A stretch of 64,000 bases of DNA from Agromyces ramosus (GTDB taxonomy: Bacteria; Actinomycetota; Actinomycetes; Actinomycetales; Microbacteriaceae), in contig NZ_SGWY01000001.1 of NCBI RefSeq assembly GCF_004216665.1, forward strand, positions 310,001 through 374,000. Reading direction: 5' to 3'. Within the stretch, counting starts at the first letter, position 1; each line of letters opens with the position of its first letter. Of the stretch, positions 8,424-18,335 are shown piece after piece. Position numbers and translations under genes: made by a program. The notes beneath the pieces are model-generated. The model was given only the letters and a program-made list of their open reading frames with translations, had not been told where the DNA came from and made no database searches.

Positions 8424-9671
8424 TCAGCCCGCGGCCGCGCGCCGGACCGCCGGAAAGGCCGATCGGCGCCGCCGCGCGGGCTGCGGCACCGGCAGGATCC
8501 GGTCGAGGGCGTACTCGCGCAGCGCCGCACGGAGGGGGCTCCGCGGCGCGGCGTCCCGCAGCGTGCGCGCCGTGAGGATGGCGGCATCCGTAGCCCGCCC
8601 GTCGTGCGGGAGCAGGGTCGCATCGCCGATGCCGGCGAAGCGCCGGAGGGTCTGGCGCACCTGCGCGTGGGCGTCGATGCCGAGGGCAGCCGTGCGCACC
8701 CGGTTCACGATCACGTCGACGCGCTCGGGCTCGACGTGCTCCAGGAGATCGCCGTGGCCGCGGAGCAGTCGCGACAGCCCGACCGGATCCGCGAGGCCCA
8801 CGGCCACCACGCGATCGGCCGCCGAGATCGCGGCGAACGTGGCGGCGTTGCGGCGCGGCGCGAACTGGTCGCTCGTGAGCTCCTCGTCGCGCTCGAGGCT
8901 GAACCCCGTGTCGATCACGACGTACTCCACGCGTGCGGCGATGGCCCGGATCGCGGCCATGACCCGATCGTGCGCCAGCTCGGGCCATCGGCTCGGACCG
9001 ACGAGGCCGGTGAAGACGTCGAAGGAGGCCCTCGGTGCCGAGTACCGCTGCGCGATGCGCTCGAGCTCGGCGCGGTCGAGCGCGTCGCCCCCGGCGAGCC
9101 GGCAGGCCGACGCGAGCCCGGGCGCCTCGTCGAGGAGCCCGAGGGCGGGGGCGATTGCGCCGCCGTACGGATCGGCGTCGACGAGGGCGACCGAGTGCCC
9201 GGCCGCGGCGAACTCGGCGGCGAGGTTCACGGCGATCGTGGTGCGGCCCGGCGCGCCGGCCGGGCCCCACACCGCGATGACCTCGGCGGCTCGCTGCGCC
9301 CTCGGCTCGGGGTCGCCGAGCCGGGACGGAACGGGCACGCCGCCCCTGACGAACGCGTCGATCGCCGTCCAGTGCGCGGATCGGTCGAGGACCTCGTGGA
9401 GTCCGAGCTGTGCGGCGTGCGCGCGATCGGCGTCAGCGGCCGCGAGGGCGATCAACCGGATGCCCCGATCGTCGCACCCGGCGAGGAGCTCGCCGCTCAA
9501 CGTGGCGCGCCCGGCGCCGACCAGCACGACATCGGGTGCGAGCACATCCAGGTTCTCGAGCACGTCGCGCCAGCCGACGAGGCGGGCGACGATCGCGTGG
9601 CCGTGCTCGACGGCATCGGCGATCAGGCGGTCCTCGGTGGCCGGATCGAGGGCGAGTGCGAGGCGCACCAT
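8424..9671 (-). CDS. CpaE/MinD-like ATPase with atypical P-loop
   Basis: A 415-residue protein with an N-terminal degenerate receiver-like domain (about 1-130) and a ParA/MinD-fold ATPase (about 138-380), the architecture of CpaE proteins and of mycobacterial Rv3660c. The P-loop reads GPAGAPGRTTIAVNLA, with Arg where the signature Lys normally sits. Downstream, VALVDADPYGGAIAPALG fits the A'/switch region and YVVIDTGF a Walker-B strand. It overlaps the upstream SAF-domain gene by one base (TGATG), so both are co-translated. It probably acts in polar or pilus-like assembly or in septum placement. No pilus genes are visible here, so the role is open. Confidence 0.8.
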   Translation of the reverse strand: MVRLALALDPATEDRLIADAVEHGHAIVARLVGWRDVLENLDVLAPDVVLVGAGRATLSGELLAGCDDRGIRLIALAAADADRAHAAQLGLHEVLDRSAHWTAIDAFVRGGVPVPSRLGDPEPRAQRAAEVIAVWGPAGAPGRTTIAVNLAAEFAAAGHSVALVDADPYGGAIAPALGLLDEAPGLASACRLAGGDALDRAELERIAQRYSAPRASFDVFTGLVGPSRWPELAHDRVMAAIRAIAARVEYVVIDTGFSLERDEELTSDQFAPRRNAATFAAISAADRVVAVGLADPVGLSRLLRGHGDLLEHVEPERVDVIVNRVRTAALGIDAHAQVRQTLRRFAGIGDATLLPHDGRATDAAILTARTLRDAAPRSPLRAALREYALDRILPVPQPARRRRSAFPAVRRAAAG

Positions 9672-10300
9672 CAGCGTCCGGTCGCCCGAGCCGGGACGAG
9701 GTCGATCGAATCACCCGCCGTGAGGCCCTCGAGGAGCGCGGCCACCTTGTCGCGCGGGATGAGCAGTTCCACGGACACGCCGCCGGAATCGACCATCCCC
9801 TCGGGCTCCTGGATGGCGGCGACCTCGGCGTTCGCGACCAGCACGGCCGGCGGCTCGTACGCGCCGCGCTCGAGCTCGCGCGCCGCCCACACGTCGACCG
9901 TGGAGCCGGGACCGAGGCCGGTCGGCAGCGCGCCACGGGTCGGAACGACGACGCTCGCCAACCCGCTGCGATCCACGTCGTCGACGGCGGAGTCGGGGAC
10001 GAGCTCGCCCCGCTCGACGGTGCGGGTCACGACGAGTCCGCGGTCGGGCACCTCGCCCGGCACGAGGTAACGGTCGACCGTCGCGCCGAGGCGCACCGAC
10101 TCGACCACGAGGTCGCCGGCCTCGATGCGGGTGCCCGGCGTCGCCGTCTCGCGCAACGCGTAGGCCTCGACGCTGTCGTCGAGGCCCGATACCAGCGCCC
10201 AGACGCCCGTCGTCGAGCCGGCGACGAGCAGGATGCCGATGACCAGGCGCGGGTCGAGACGGAGCGCGCCGCGCTCCGAGCGTTCCGGTCGACGGACCAT
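9671..10300 (-). CDS. SAF-domain membrane protein (CpaB-like)
   Basis: A 209-residue protein with a basic N-terminus, one membrane helix (about 19-40) and an extracytoplasmic SAF domain (about 50-115; ATPGTRIEAGDLVVESVRLG and YLVPGEVPDRGLVV). A C-terminal domain has the IQEPEGMVDSGGVSVELL block. SAF domains occur in Flp-pilus CpaB proteins. The partner gene just downstream is CpaE-like, which supports a remnant or specialised Flp-like module. The ATG at 10300 is chosen because it directly precedes the basic/hydrophobic anchor. Confidence 0.8.
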   Translation of the reverse strand: MVRRPERSERGALRLDPRLVIGILLVAGSTTGVWALVSGLDDSVEAYALRETATPGTRIEAGDLVVESVRLGATVDRYLVPGEVPDRGLVVTRTVERGELVPDSAVDDVDRSGLASVVVPTRGALPTGLGPGSTVDVWAARELERGAYEPPAVLVANAEVAAIQEPEGMVDSGGVSVELLIPRDKVAALLEGLTAGDSIDLVPARATGR

Positions 10301-10409
10301 CGGGTTCCCTCCTGACACGGGCGCGAGCACGCCGGGCACCATCGTCGCCCGATTCCGGGAGGTCGCCCCGAAGTTATCCACATCCGCGGCCGCTTCCGCG
10401 CGCCGGGTC

Positions 10410-10415
10410 GATACT
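10410..10415 (+). promoter_or_regulatory. Candidate leaderless -10 (GATACT) of the HTH gene
   Basis: GATACT ends 6 nt before the ATG at 10422, the same geometry as at bcp. A GGAG lies in the gap but is too close to the ATG to act as a normal ribosome site. Confidence 0.35.
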
Positions 10416-10421
10416 GGAGTC

Positions 10422-10715
10422 ATGACCTCTCCCGGTTCAGGCGATGAGATCGGCCGGTTCCTCACCGTCGCCGACGCGGCGGAGCTCCTCGCCGTCGACG
10501 TCCCGACCGTCGACGAGCTGATCCGCTCGGGCGAGCTCCCGGCGATCCGGGTCGGCAGCGCCGGCCCGTGGCGAGTGGAGCGCACGCAGCTCGAGGTCTG
10601 GATCGAGGAGCAGTACGAGGCGACCCGTCGTCATTCGCTCTGGAACCAGGGCGAGTTCGCGAACGTGGCGGAGCTCTCGGGGGCCCGCGCGGGGCGCCTG
10701 CGACCCGTCGACTGA
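10422..10715 (+). CDS. Small MerR/excisionase-type helix-turn-helix protein
   Basis: A 97-residue DNA-binding protein. Residues about 12-60 form a winged helix of the excisionase/BldC type (FLTVADAAELLAVDVPTVDEL, then a wing with IRVG and W/R residues). The C-terminus is charged and Trp-containing. It is divergent from the SAF/CpaE-like operon across about 120 bp, making it a plausible regulator of that pair, which is inference. No phage or integrase genes are nearby, so an excisionase role is unlikely. Confidence 0.8.
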   Translation: MTSPGSGDEIGRFLTVADAAELLAVDVPTVDELIRSGELPAIRVGSAGPWRVERTQLEVWIEEQYEATRRHSLWNQGEFANVAELSGARAGRLRPVD

Positions 10716-10724
10716 ACGCAGGGG

Positions 10725-11324
10725 CTACGGGAACGAAACCAGCACGATCCGCTCGAGCGGAACGAGGCGGATGCCGCGCACGAGGTTGTCGCGACGCACC
10801 GTGCCGGGCTCGTGCACGGCGAGGTCGAGGTGGTCGCGCGCCACGCGATCGAGCGTGCCGTGCACACGGCCGTCGTCGGTCGTGAGGTGCACGGGAGTGC
10901 GGCGGCGGCAGAGGTCGCGCAGCACGAACGACATGCCGATGCGTTCGGCGAGCCGAGCGGACGACTCCGGCACCGGCCGGAGGCTCGGTTCCAGCTGCGA
11001 GCGCGTCGGCAGCACCGCGGCGATCGCCGCCAGCGGCACGATGCAGTGGCCACCCCCTCGGCCTGGCGCGTCCAGCGCGGCGCTCATCCAGTCGCGCCCG
11101 AATGCGAGCGGGCGCACTTCGAGCACCTGTGCGTCGCGGAGCTCGACGCGGATGCCCGCGGACGGGTCGTGGTCGGCGATGCGGGCCATCGAGGTGAGCC
11201 GGTCGCGGAGGGTGAGACGACCCATCCGGAGCCGCTCCTCCTCGAGCGCGAGCGCCCGCTCCTCGTCGCGCTGCTCCTGGTCGAGCTGCGACTCGAGGTC
11301 GTCGAACAGCAGGTCCCAGCGCAT
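10725..11324 (-). CDS. Conserved actinobacterial protein, unknown function
   Basis: A 199-residue soluble protein. Residues 1-45 form a highly charged helix (DLESQLDQEQRDEERALALEEERL), likely coiled coil. The middle is mixed alpha/beta. The C-terminal 60 residues (VHLTTDDGRVHGTLDRVARDHL, then VPLERIVLVSF) look like a small beta barrel of SH3/Sm-like type, which is a pattern judgement only. Convergent with the HTH gene (9-bp gap) and divergent from the Rv3235-like gene. I cannot assign a function. Confidence 0.65.
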   Translation of the reverse strand: MRWDLLFDDLESQLDQEQRDEERALALEEERLRMGRLTLRDRLTSMARIADHDPSAGIRVELRDAQVLEVRPLAFGRDWMSAALDAPGRGGGHCIVPLAAIAAVLPTRSQLEPSLRPVPESSARLAERIGMSFVLRDLCRRRTPVHLTTDDGRVHGTLDRVARDHLDLAVHEPGTVRRDNLVRGIRLVPLERIVLVSFP

Positions 11325-11385
11325 GCACGCACGTTACTCCGGCCCCCCTGACCGCCCATTCGTTCTCCACAGGTTCCCGAATCCC

Positions 11386-11415
11386 TTGACACGGCTCGGG
11401 CCGGCTCAATACCGT
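11386..11415 (+). promoter_or_regulatory. TTGACA / TACCGT promoter for the Rv3235-like gene
   Basis: Consensus -35 TTGACA (11386-11391), 18-bp spacer, then TACCGT (11410-11415). This is one of few clear consensus -35 hexamers in the window. The expected start near 11422 falls at the left edge of a large inverted repeat. Confidence 0.5.
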
Positions 11416-11423
11416 TCACTCAA

Positions 11424-11457
11424 GGATCACCCGACGTCCCCCGATCGGGGGTGATCC
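11424..11457 (+). promoter_or_regulatory. Nested inverted repeats in the 5' leader
   Basis: GGATCACCC (11424-11432) pairs with GGGTGATCC (11449-11457). Within it CCCCC-GATC-GGGGG (11438-11451) forms a competing palindrome. Since the outer right arm shares bases with the inner one, only one can form at a time. It sits at the predicted transcription start, 45 nt before the ATG. It could be an operator or a leader structure. Confidence 0.4.
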
Positions 11458-11501
11458 CGCAGTGGGCCGCGAGGCCGACGCCATCCCCTCATGGAGCCGA
11501 C

Positions 11502-11948
11502 ATGACCGCACGCCCTGCCGCCGGCCGCGCCCCGGCGAGAAGTTCTGCCCTGCAGTTCCTCGACGATGACGACGAGTACTTCGCCCGTCAGCCGGCGCGA
11601 CGCAGCGAACTCCCCGATCCCGAGCCGCTGCTGCGCAACCTCACGCACTGCGTCATCGAGGTGCTCGCCGGTGCGCGCGACCTCGACCAGCTCGCGCGCT
11701 GGGTGACCGACGACGTCTACCGCAACCTGTCGAAACGCGTGGTGCTCGCCGCTCGTGCTCGGCGTGTCAAGGGGCAGGCGCTGCAGCGTCCGGCGTTCAG
11801 CCTCGGCACGGTCATCACCTGCGAGCCGGCCGATGGCGTCGTCGAGGCCGTCGTGATGGTGCACCAGCGGGCACGTTCGCGTGCGGTCGCGATCCGGCTC
11901 GAGGGGCTCGACCAGCGATGGCGGGCCAGCGCGATCAGCGTGCTCTGA
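11502..11948 (+). CDS. Rv3235-family conserved protein (DUF6459)
   Basis: A 148-residue protein with a disordered Ala/Pro/Arg-rich start and a conserved core from about residue 45 (LLRNLTHCVIEVLAGARDLDQLARWV, then VYRNLSKRVVLAAR and a C-terminal AIRLEGLDQRWRASAISVL). This matches the actinobacterial family typified by Rv3235, which lies close to secA1 in mycobacteria as here. The role is unknown. A GGAG ribosome site 7 nt before 11502 fixes the start. It has its own promoter and leader structure. Confidence 0.8.
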   Translation: MTARPAAGRAPARSSALQFLDDDDEYFARQPARRSELPDPEPLLRNLTHCVIEVLAGARDLDQLARWVTDDVYRNLSKRVVLAARARRVKGQALQRPAFSLGTVITCEPADGVVEAVVMVHQRARSRAVAIRLEGLDQRWRASAISVL

Positions 11949-11965
11949 CGCCCTCCGTCGTCACT

Positions 11966-12004
11966 CGCGGCTGCGGCCGCGGCCGCGGCTGCGGCTGCGG
12001 CTGG
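11966..12004. repeat. Low-complexity GCGGCY hexamer tract
   Basis: About six imperfect hexamers of GCGGCC/GCGGCT between the convergent Rv3235-like gene and secA. No gene or known element explains it. Confidence 0.7.
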
Positions 12005-12026
12005 AGCGTCGTCGCCGCCCAGCCGC
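11997..12026. terminator. Possible convergent terminator downstream of secA and the Rv3235-like gene
   Basis: GCGGCTGG / CCAGCCGC, an 8-bp stem with a 14-nt loop, lies in the 138-bp convergent gap. GC-only stems arise easily in a GCGGCT tract, so support is weak. Confidence 0.25.
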
Positions 12027-12086
12027 GCGCTCCTCGACCCGCTGCACCGGTGCCGTGGCGGGCGTGCAGCAGATCGAGGATGCGGG

Positions 12087-14879
<2,793 letters not shown>

Positions 14880-15006
14880 GAATGTTCTCCTGTACTCGTC
14901 GGGCGCCGTGTTCCTCGAGTGGAACTCCCGGGCACGCCCGTTGCCGCCGTGCAGACGGTCATCATAGCCATGCTAGCGGGCAGCTGGCTGGGCGCGGACG
15001 GAGAGC

Positions 15007-15042
15007 GGGCCGGGTGCGGGCGCTGGGGCCCGCACCCGGCCC
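15007..15042 (-). terminator. Strong hairpin terminator after hpf
   Basis: A perfect 15-bp stem GGGCCGGGTGCGGGC / GCCCGCACCCGGCCC with a 6-nt loop (15022-15027), 23 nt beyond the hpf stop on the minus strand. There is no U-run, but stem strength and position make it the most convincing terminator in the window. It separates hpf from secA. Confidence 0.8.
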
Positions 15043-15064
15043 GGGTGCGGAGGACGGCTGCGCG

Positions 15065-15772
15065 TCAGGCGGACGCGCGCTGCAGTTCGGGTGCGGATGC
15101 GTCGGACGTGGCATCCGCTCGGTCGTCGAGGCCGATCAGGCCGTAGTCCCATCCCTTGCGGCGGTACACCACGCTCGGCCGGCCCGTCTCGGAGTCGACG
15201 AAGAGGTAGAAGTCGTGGCCGACGAGCTCCATGAAGTAGAGGGCGTCGTCGACGGTCATCGGAGTGGAGGCGAACACCTTTCGGCGGATGACCACGGGGC
15301 AGTAGACCTCGTCCTCCTCGGTGTAGGGGGCTTCCTGGCCCTCCTCGATCACCGGAATGCTGCCCGTGCGCACCTGTTCGAGCACCTCGGGCGCTGCGGC
15401 CTGCACGCCGACCTCGGCGAAGCCGACATCGGTCGCCTCGCGGAGCGAGGTGGGCCTGCGCTGGCCGCGGTGGACCTTGCGGCGGTCCTTCGCGCGGCGG
15501 ATGCGTTCGAGGAGCCTCCCGAGGGCGACGTCGAACGCGGCGTACTTGTCTGAACCGTCCGCTTCGGCCCGGACGACGGGCCCCTTTCCGACGAGCGTGA
15601 GCTCGACGCGGTCGGGTCCGGTGTTGCCGTTCTTCTCATTGTGACGGCTGAGCTTCACGTCGAGGGAGATGGCTCGTTCGGCGAGATGAGTGACCTTCTC
15701 CGACTTCTCCGCCGCGTAGGCGCGGAAACGATCGGTGATCCCCAGGTTTCGTCCGACGATGTTCAGTTCCAT
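15065..15772 (-). CDS. hpf: Ribosome hibernation-promoting factor, long form
   Basis: A 235-residue protein that dimerises 70S ribosomes into inactive 100S particles in stationary phase. The N-terminal S30AE domain (1-105) starts MELNIVGRNLGITDRFRAYA. A linker precedes the C-terminal dimerisation domain (about 170-235) with VIRRKVFASTPMTVDDAL, FYLFVDSETGRPSVVYRRKGWDYGLI. The start at 15772 is preferred over an ATG 12 nt upstream because GGAGG sits 5 nt before it and is itself within that upstream ATG's codons. The same spot is held by Rv3241c in mycobacteria. Confidence 0.95.
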   Translation of the reverse strand: MELNIVGRNLGITDRFRAYAAEKSEKVTHLAERAISLDVKLSRHNEKNGNTGPDRVELTLVGKGPVVRAEADGSDKYAAFDVALGRLLERIRRAKDRRKVHRGQRRPTSLREATDVGFAEVGVQAAAPEVLEQVRTGSIPVIEEGQEAPYTEEDEVYCPVVIRRKVFASTPMTVDDALYFMELVGHDFYLFVDSETGRPSVVYRRKGWDYGLIGLDDRADATSDASAPELQRASA

Positions 15773-15795
15773 TTCGACCTCCATTCACCGGCGTG

Positions 15796-16560
15796 TCACC
15801 CGGATCTGAAGGGTGGATCGACCACGCCTGTCCTGCCACCGTAGTCGTCCGGGCCGTGGATGTCACGGTGTGTCTCACGAGTTCCTGCCATGTGTCCCGA
15901 TCGCCGCAACGGGGTCTCCGCCAGCACCGCGAGGGCCGCCACCGCGCCGCCGGCGGCGAGCACCGCACGCCGTGTCTCGGCCAGCGTCGCACCCGTCGTG
16001 AGCACGTCGTCGACCAGCAGGAACCGCCGTCCGACGAGCCGCGAGCGGGCCTCGAGGCCGCCCTCGGCATTGGCCAGGCGGGCCTCGACGCCGAGCCCCG
16101 CCTGGTCGCGACGCTCACGTGCGAGGCGCAGCACCGGCGACGGTCGGATGCCGCATCGGGACAGCATCGCGTCGACGGGCGCGTAGCCCCGTCGACGGCG
16201 CGCGGCCGGGGTCGACGGCACCGTGCACACCTCGACGGAACCGGCGCGACGCTCGCCGAGGGCCGCTCCGACCGCTGCGCCGAGCGCGTGCGCGAGCGGT
16301 GCCGCGGCATCCGTGCGCAGGTCGTCCTTGTAGGCGCGGATGACGGCAGCGGCCACGCCGGCGTACTCGAGCGCCGTCCACACCCTGAGGTCGCCCCGGG
16401 CGACCGTGCGCGGCGACGGGCGGAGCGCCGCCGCGCACGACGGGCACACCGAGCGATCGGGCGCGCCGCAGCCGGCGCAGGTGACGGGCAGCAGCAGCCC
16501 GATCGCGTCGAGCCCAGCCCGTCGCGCCGCAGCCAGGAGCGGCCGGTCGAGGAGTCGCAT
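15796..16560 (-). CDS. comF: ComF-family amidophosphoribosyltransferase-like protein
   Basis: A 254-residue PRTase-fold protein. The N-terminal zinc finger has CAGCGAPDRSVCPSC near residues 29-43. The PRPP loop reads FLLVDDVLTTGATLAE near 180. The basic RRRRGYAP and RDQAGLG segments are standard. In Gram-positive and Haemophilus species ComF/ComFC acts in DNA uptake during competence. In actinobacteria the gene is conserved near hpf-secA, but its role is untested as far as I know. A start 6 codons upstream (16578) is possible. No other competence genes are in the window. Confidence 0.9.
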   Translation of the reverse strand: MRLLDRPLLAAARRAGLDAIGLLLPVTCAGCGAPDRSVCPSCAAALRPSPRTVARGDLRVWTALEYAGVAAAVIRAYKDDLRTDAAAPLAHALGAAVGAALGERRAGSVEVCTVPSTPAARRRRGYAPVDAMLSRCGIRPSPVLRLARERRDQAGLGVEARLANAEGGLEARSRLVGRRFLLVDDVLTTGATLAETRRAVLAAGGAVAALAVLAETPLRRSGHMAGTRETHRDIHGPDDYGGRTGVVDPPFRSG

Positions 16561-16655
16561 CGTCCGAGCGTGGCGCATCGCGGACGATCGCCGGCCGAGA
16601 TCGGGCCGCACGGTCCGGACCCGGTCTGCGGCTCGCATCGTGGAGGACGAGTCGA

Positions 16656-18335
16656 TCAGTCGGGCTGCTGGGACGCGAGGAACCGGATGTTCCCGGCGCG
16701 GACCTGCCAGCCGACGCCGCTCTGTACGTTGAGCGTTCCCTCGCCGGTGAGGACGCGCGGGTCGGCATTGCCGCCGTCGACCTGCACGCCCCCGACGGGT
16801 CCGTCGCGATCGCGTGCGAAGCCGCCGAGCTCCTGGGTCACGACGTGGGTCACGCCGTCGGCGAGTCCGGTGAGCGATGCCACGGTACTGGAGTCGAGCC
16901 AGGTGACGTCGAGCGGCGTGCCCGAGACGTCGGCGAGCCGGAGCGCCGTGGGGCTCAGGGCCACCGGCAGGCCGTCGGCGCCGCGCTGGATCGAGGCGGC
17001 GACGAAGTGCGTGCGTCCGCCGTCGGCGAGGAGCGCCACGATCCGGGTCGAATCCCGCGACACCTCGATCGCCGCGATGGACGACCCGCTCCAGGGCGCG
17101 GCGACCTGCTCCGACACGCTCCCGTCGGGCGCGAACCAGACGAGCTGGTCGGGGAATGCGGCCGGGACGGACCAGACGACGCCCTCGCCGTCGATCGTCG
17201 GCACGACGAGTCCCTCGCGGGGGTCGAGGAGCACGGATTCCTCGCCCGCACGCACGCTCCACACGCCCTCCGCCGACCGCACCGCGGCAGCGTCGGCCTC
17301 GAGTCCGAGCGCGGCTCCGGTCGGCGCGAGCGCGACGACCTGGTCGGACAGGTCGGCGATCGGGTCGATCCCCTCCCCCGACGTCGCCAGGTAGCCGAAG
17401 GTCTCGCCGTCGAAGACCACCGATCGGGGATCGACGCGCGGGTTCTTCACCGGCGGGCTCGCGAGCGGCGGCGCATCGGGGTCGACGCCGTTCAACGTGA
17501 GGTCGACCGAGCTGATGTTGCGCACGCCGATGAGGCTCGCGTCGAGCTGCTCCTGCATCTGCTGCACCGTGGCGAGGTCGTCGAAGGCGGCTCCGGCGAG
17601 GGACACGTTCGCGACGCCGCCGGTCACCGGCACGGCGGCGGGTTCGAGCTGCATGCCCTCGGGGAACGCCGATACCACTCCCGGCCTGAGCCACTCGGCG
17701 GGTCCGGCGAGCATGGCCTGCACCATGCTGGTCTGCGCCGAGTCGCGCCCCGCGTACCACCGCACGTCGGGCACGAGGTAGCGATGCGTCGGATCGAAGA
17801 AGTAGAGCGTGTAGTCGCGGAAGACCTGCGTGAAGCTCACCTGGTCGATCAGGATTCCCGTCGGCGCACTCGAGATGCGCCATTGCCCGTCGACCTGCTC
17901 GAAGCGGTAGTCGAGCGGGATCGGCGTGCGGGACTCGGGCTCCTCGTACTGGCCGTTGTCGCGAAGGGACGCGGCGGGCGTGGCGTCGATCCGGATCGTC
18001 GTCTCGTCCACGACCTCCTGTTCCCGGTCGGCGAGCACGTCGATCGTGGCGGCGGCATCGGCCTGCCACTCGTCGGAGAAGGTCGGCGTGAGGTACTCGC
18101 GGGCGACCTGGTAGTTGTTGCGGGGGCTCTGTGCGGCGGTGAGGAAGCCCTCGAGGATCTGCTCCTGCGTCGCGTCGGCCGTCGGTCCCTCGACCACGAT
18201 GTCGAGGTCGGGCGACGAGTCCGCCGGCACGGGGTCGCCCTGTTGCACCGGCCCCGAACTCGGGATGGTCGCGCACCCCGCGAGCAGCATCGAGAGCAGG
18301 GCAGCGGATGCCGCGGCGGCCAGGCTGCTACGCAT
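16656..18335 (-). CDS. lpqB: LpqB-family lipoprotein
   Basis: A 559-residue secreted lipoprotein. The signal peptide ends at lipobox LLAGC (Cys about 18). A GerMN-like domain (about 40-260) follows, then a beta-propeller-like C-terminal domain (about 300-555). LpqB interacts with the extracellular part of MtrB and tunes MtrA signalling and cell-wall homeostasis in mycobacteria. Its ATG overlaps the mtrB stop region by 8 bp, giving a coupled mtrA-mtrB-lpqB operon in the order conserved across actinobacteria. Confidence 0.95.
   Translation of the reverse strand: MRSSLAAAASAALLSMLLAGCATIPSSGPVQQGDPVPADSSPDLDIVVEGPTADATQEQILEGFLTAAQSPRNNYQVAREYLTPTFSDEWQADAAATIDVLADREQEVVDETTIRIDATPAASLRDNGQYEEPESRTPIPLDYRFEQVDGQWRISSAPTGILIDQVSFTQVFRDYTLYFFDPTHRYLVPDVRWYAGRDSAQTSMVQAMLAGPAEWLRPGVVSAFPEGMQLEPAAVPVTGGVANVSLAGAAFDDLATVQQMQEQLDASLIGVRNISSVDLTLNGVDPDAPPLASPPVKNPRVDPRSVVFDGETFGYLATSGEGIDPIADLSDQVVALAPTGAALGLEADAAAVRSAEGVWSVRAGEESVLLDPREGLVVPTIDGEGVVWSVPAAFPDQLVWFAPDGSVSEQVAAPWSGSSIAAIEVSRDSTRIVALLADGGRTHFVAASIQRGADGLPVALSPTALRLADVSGTPLDVTWLDSSTVASLTGLADGVTHVVTQELGGFARDRDGPVGGVQVDGGNADPRVLTGEGTLNVQSGVGWQVRAGNIRFLASQQPD

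Noticed and set aside
10422-10715. Phage excisionase
   Set aside because: The fold resembles excisionase, but no integrase, attachment site or phage gene is nearby, and the gene sits in a conserved-looking core region.
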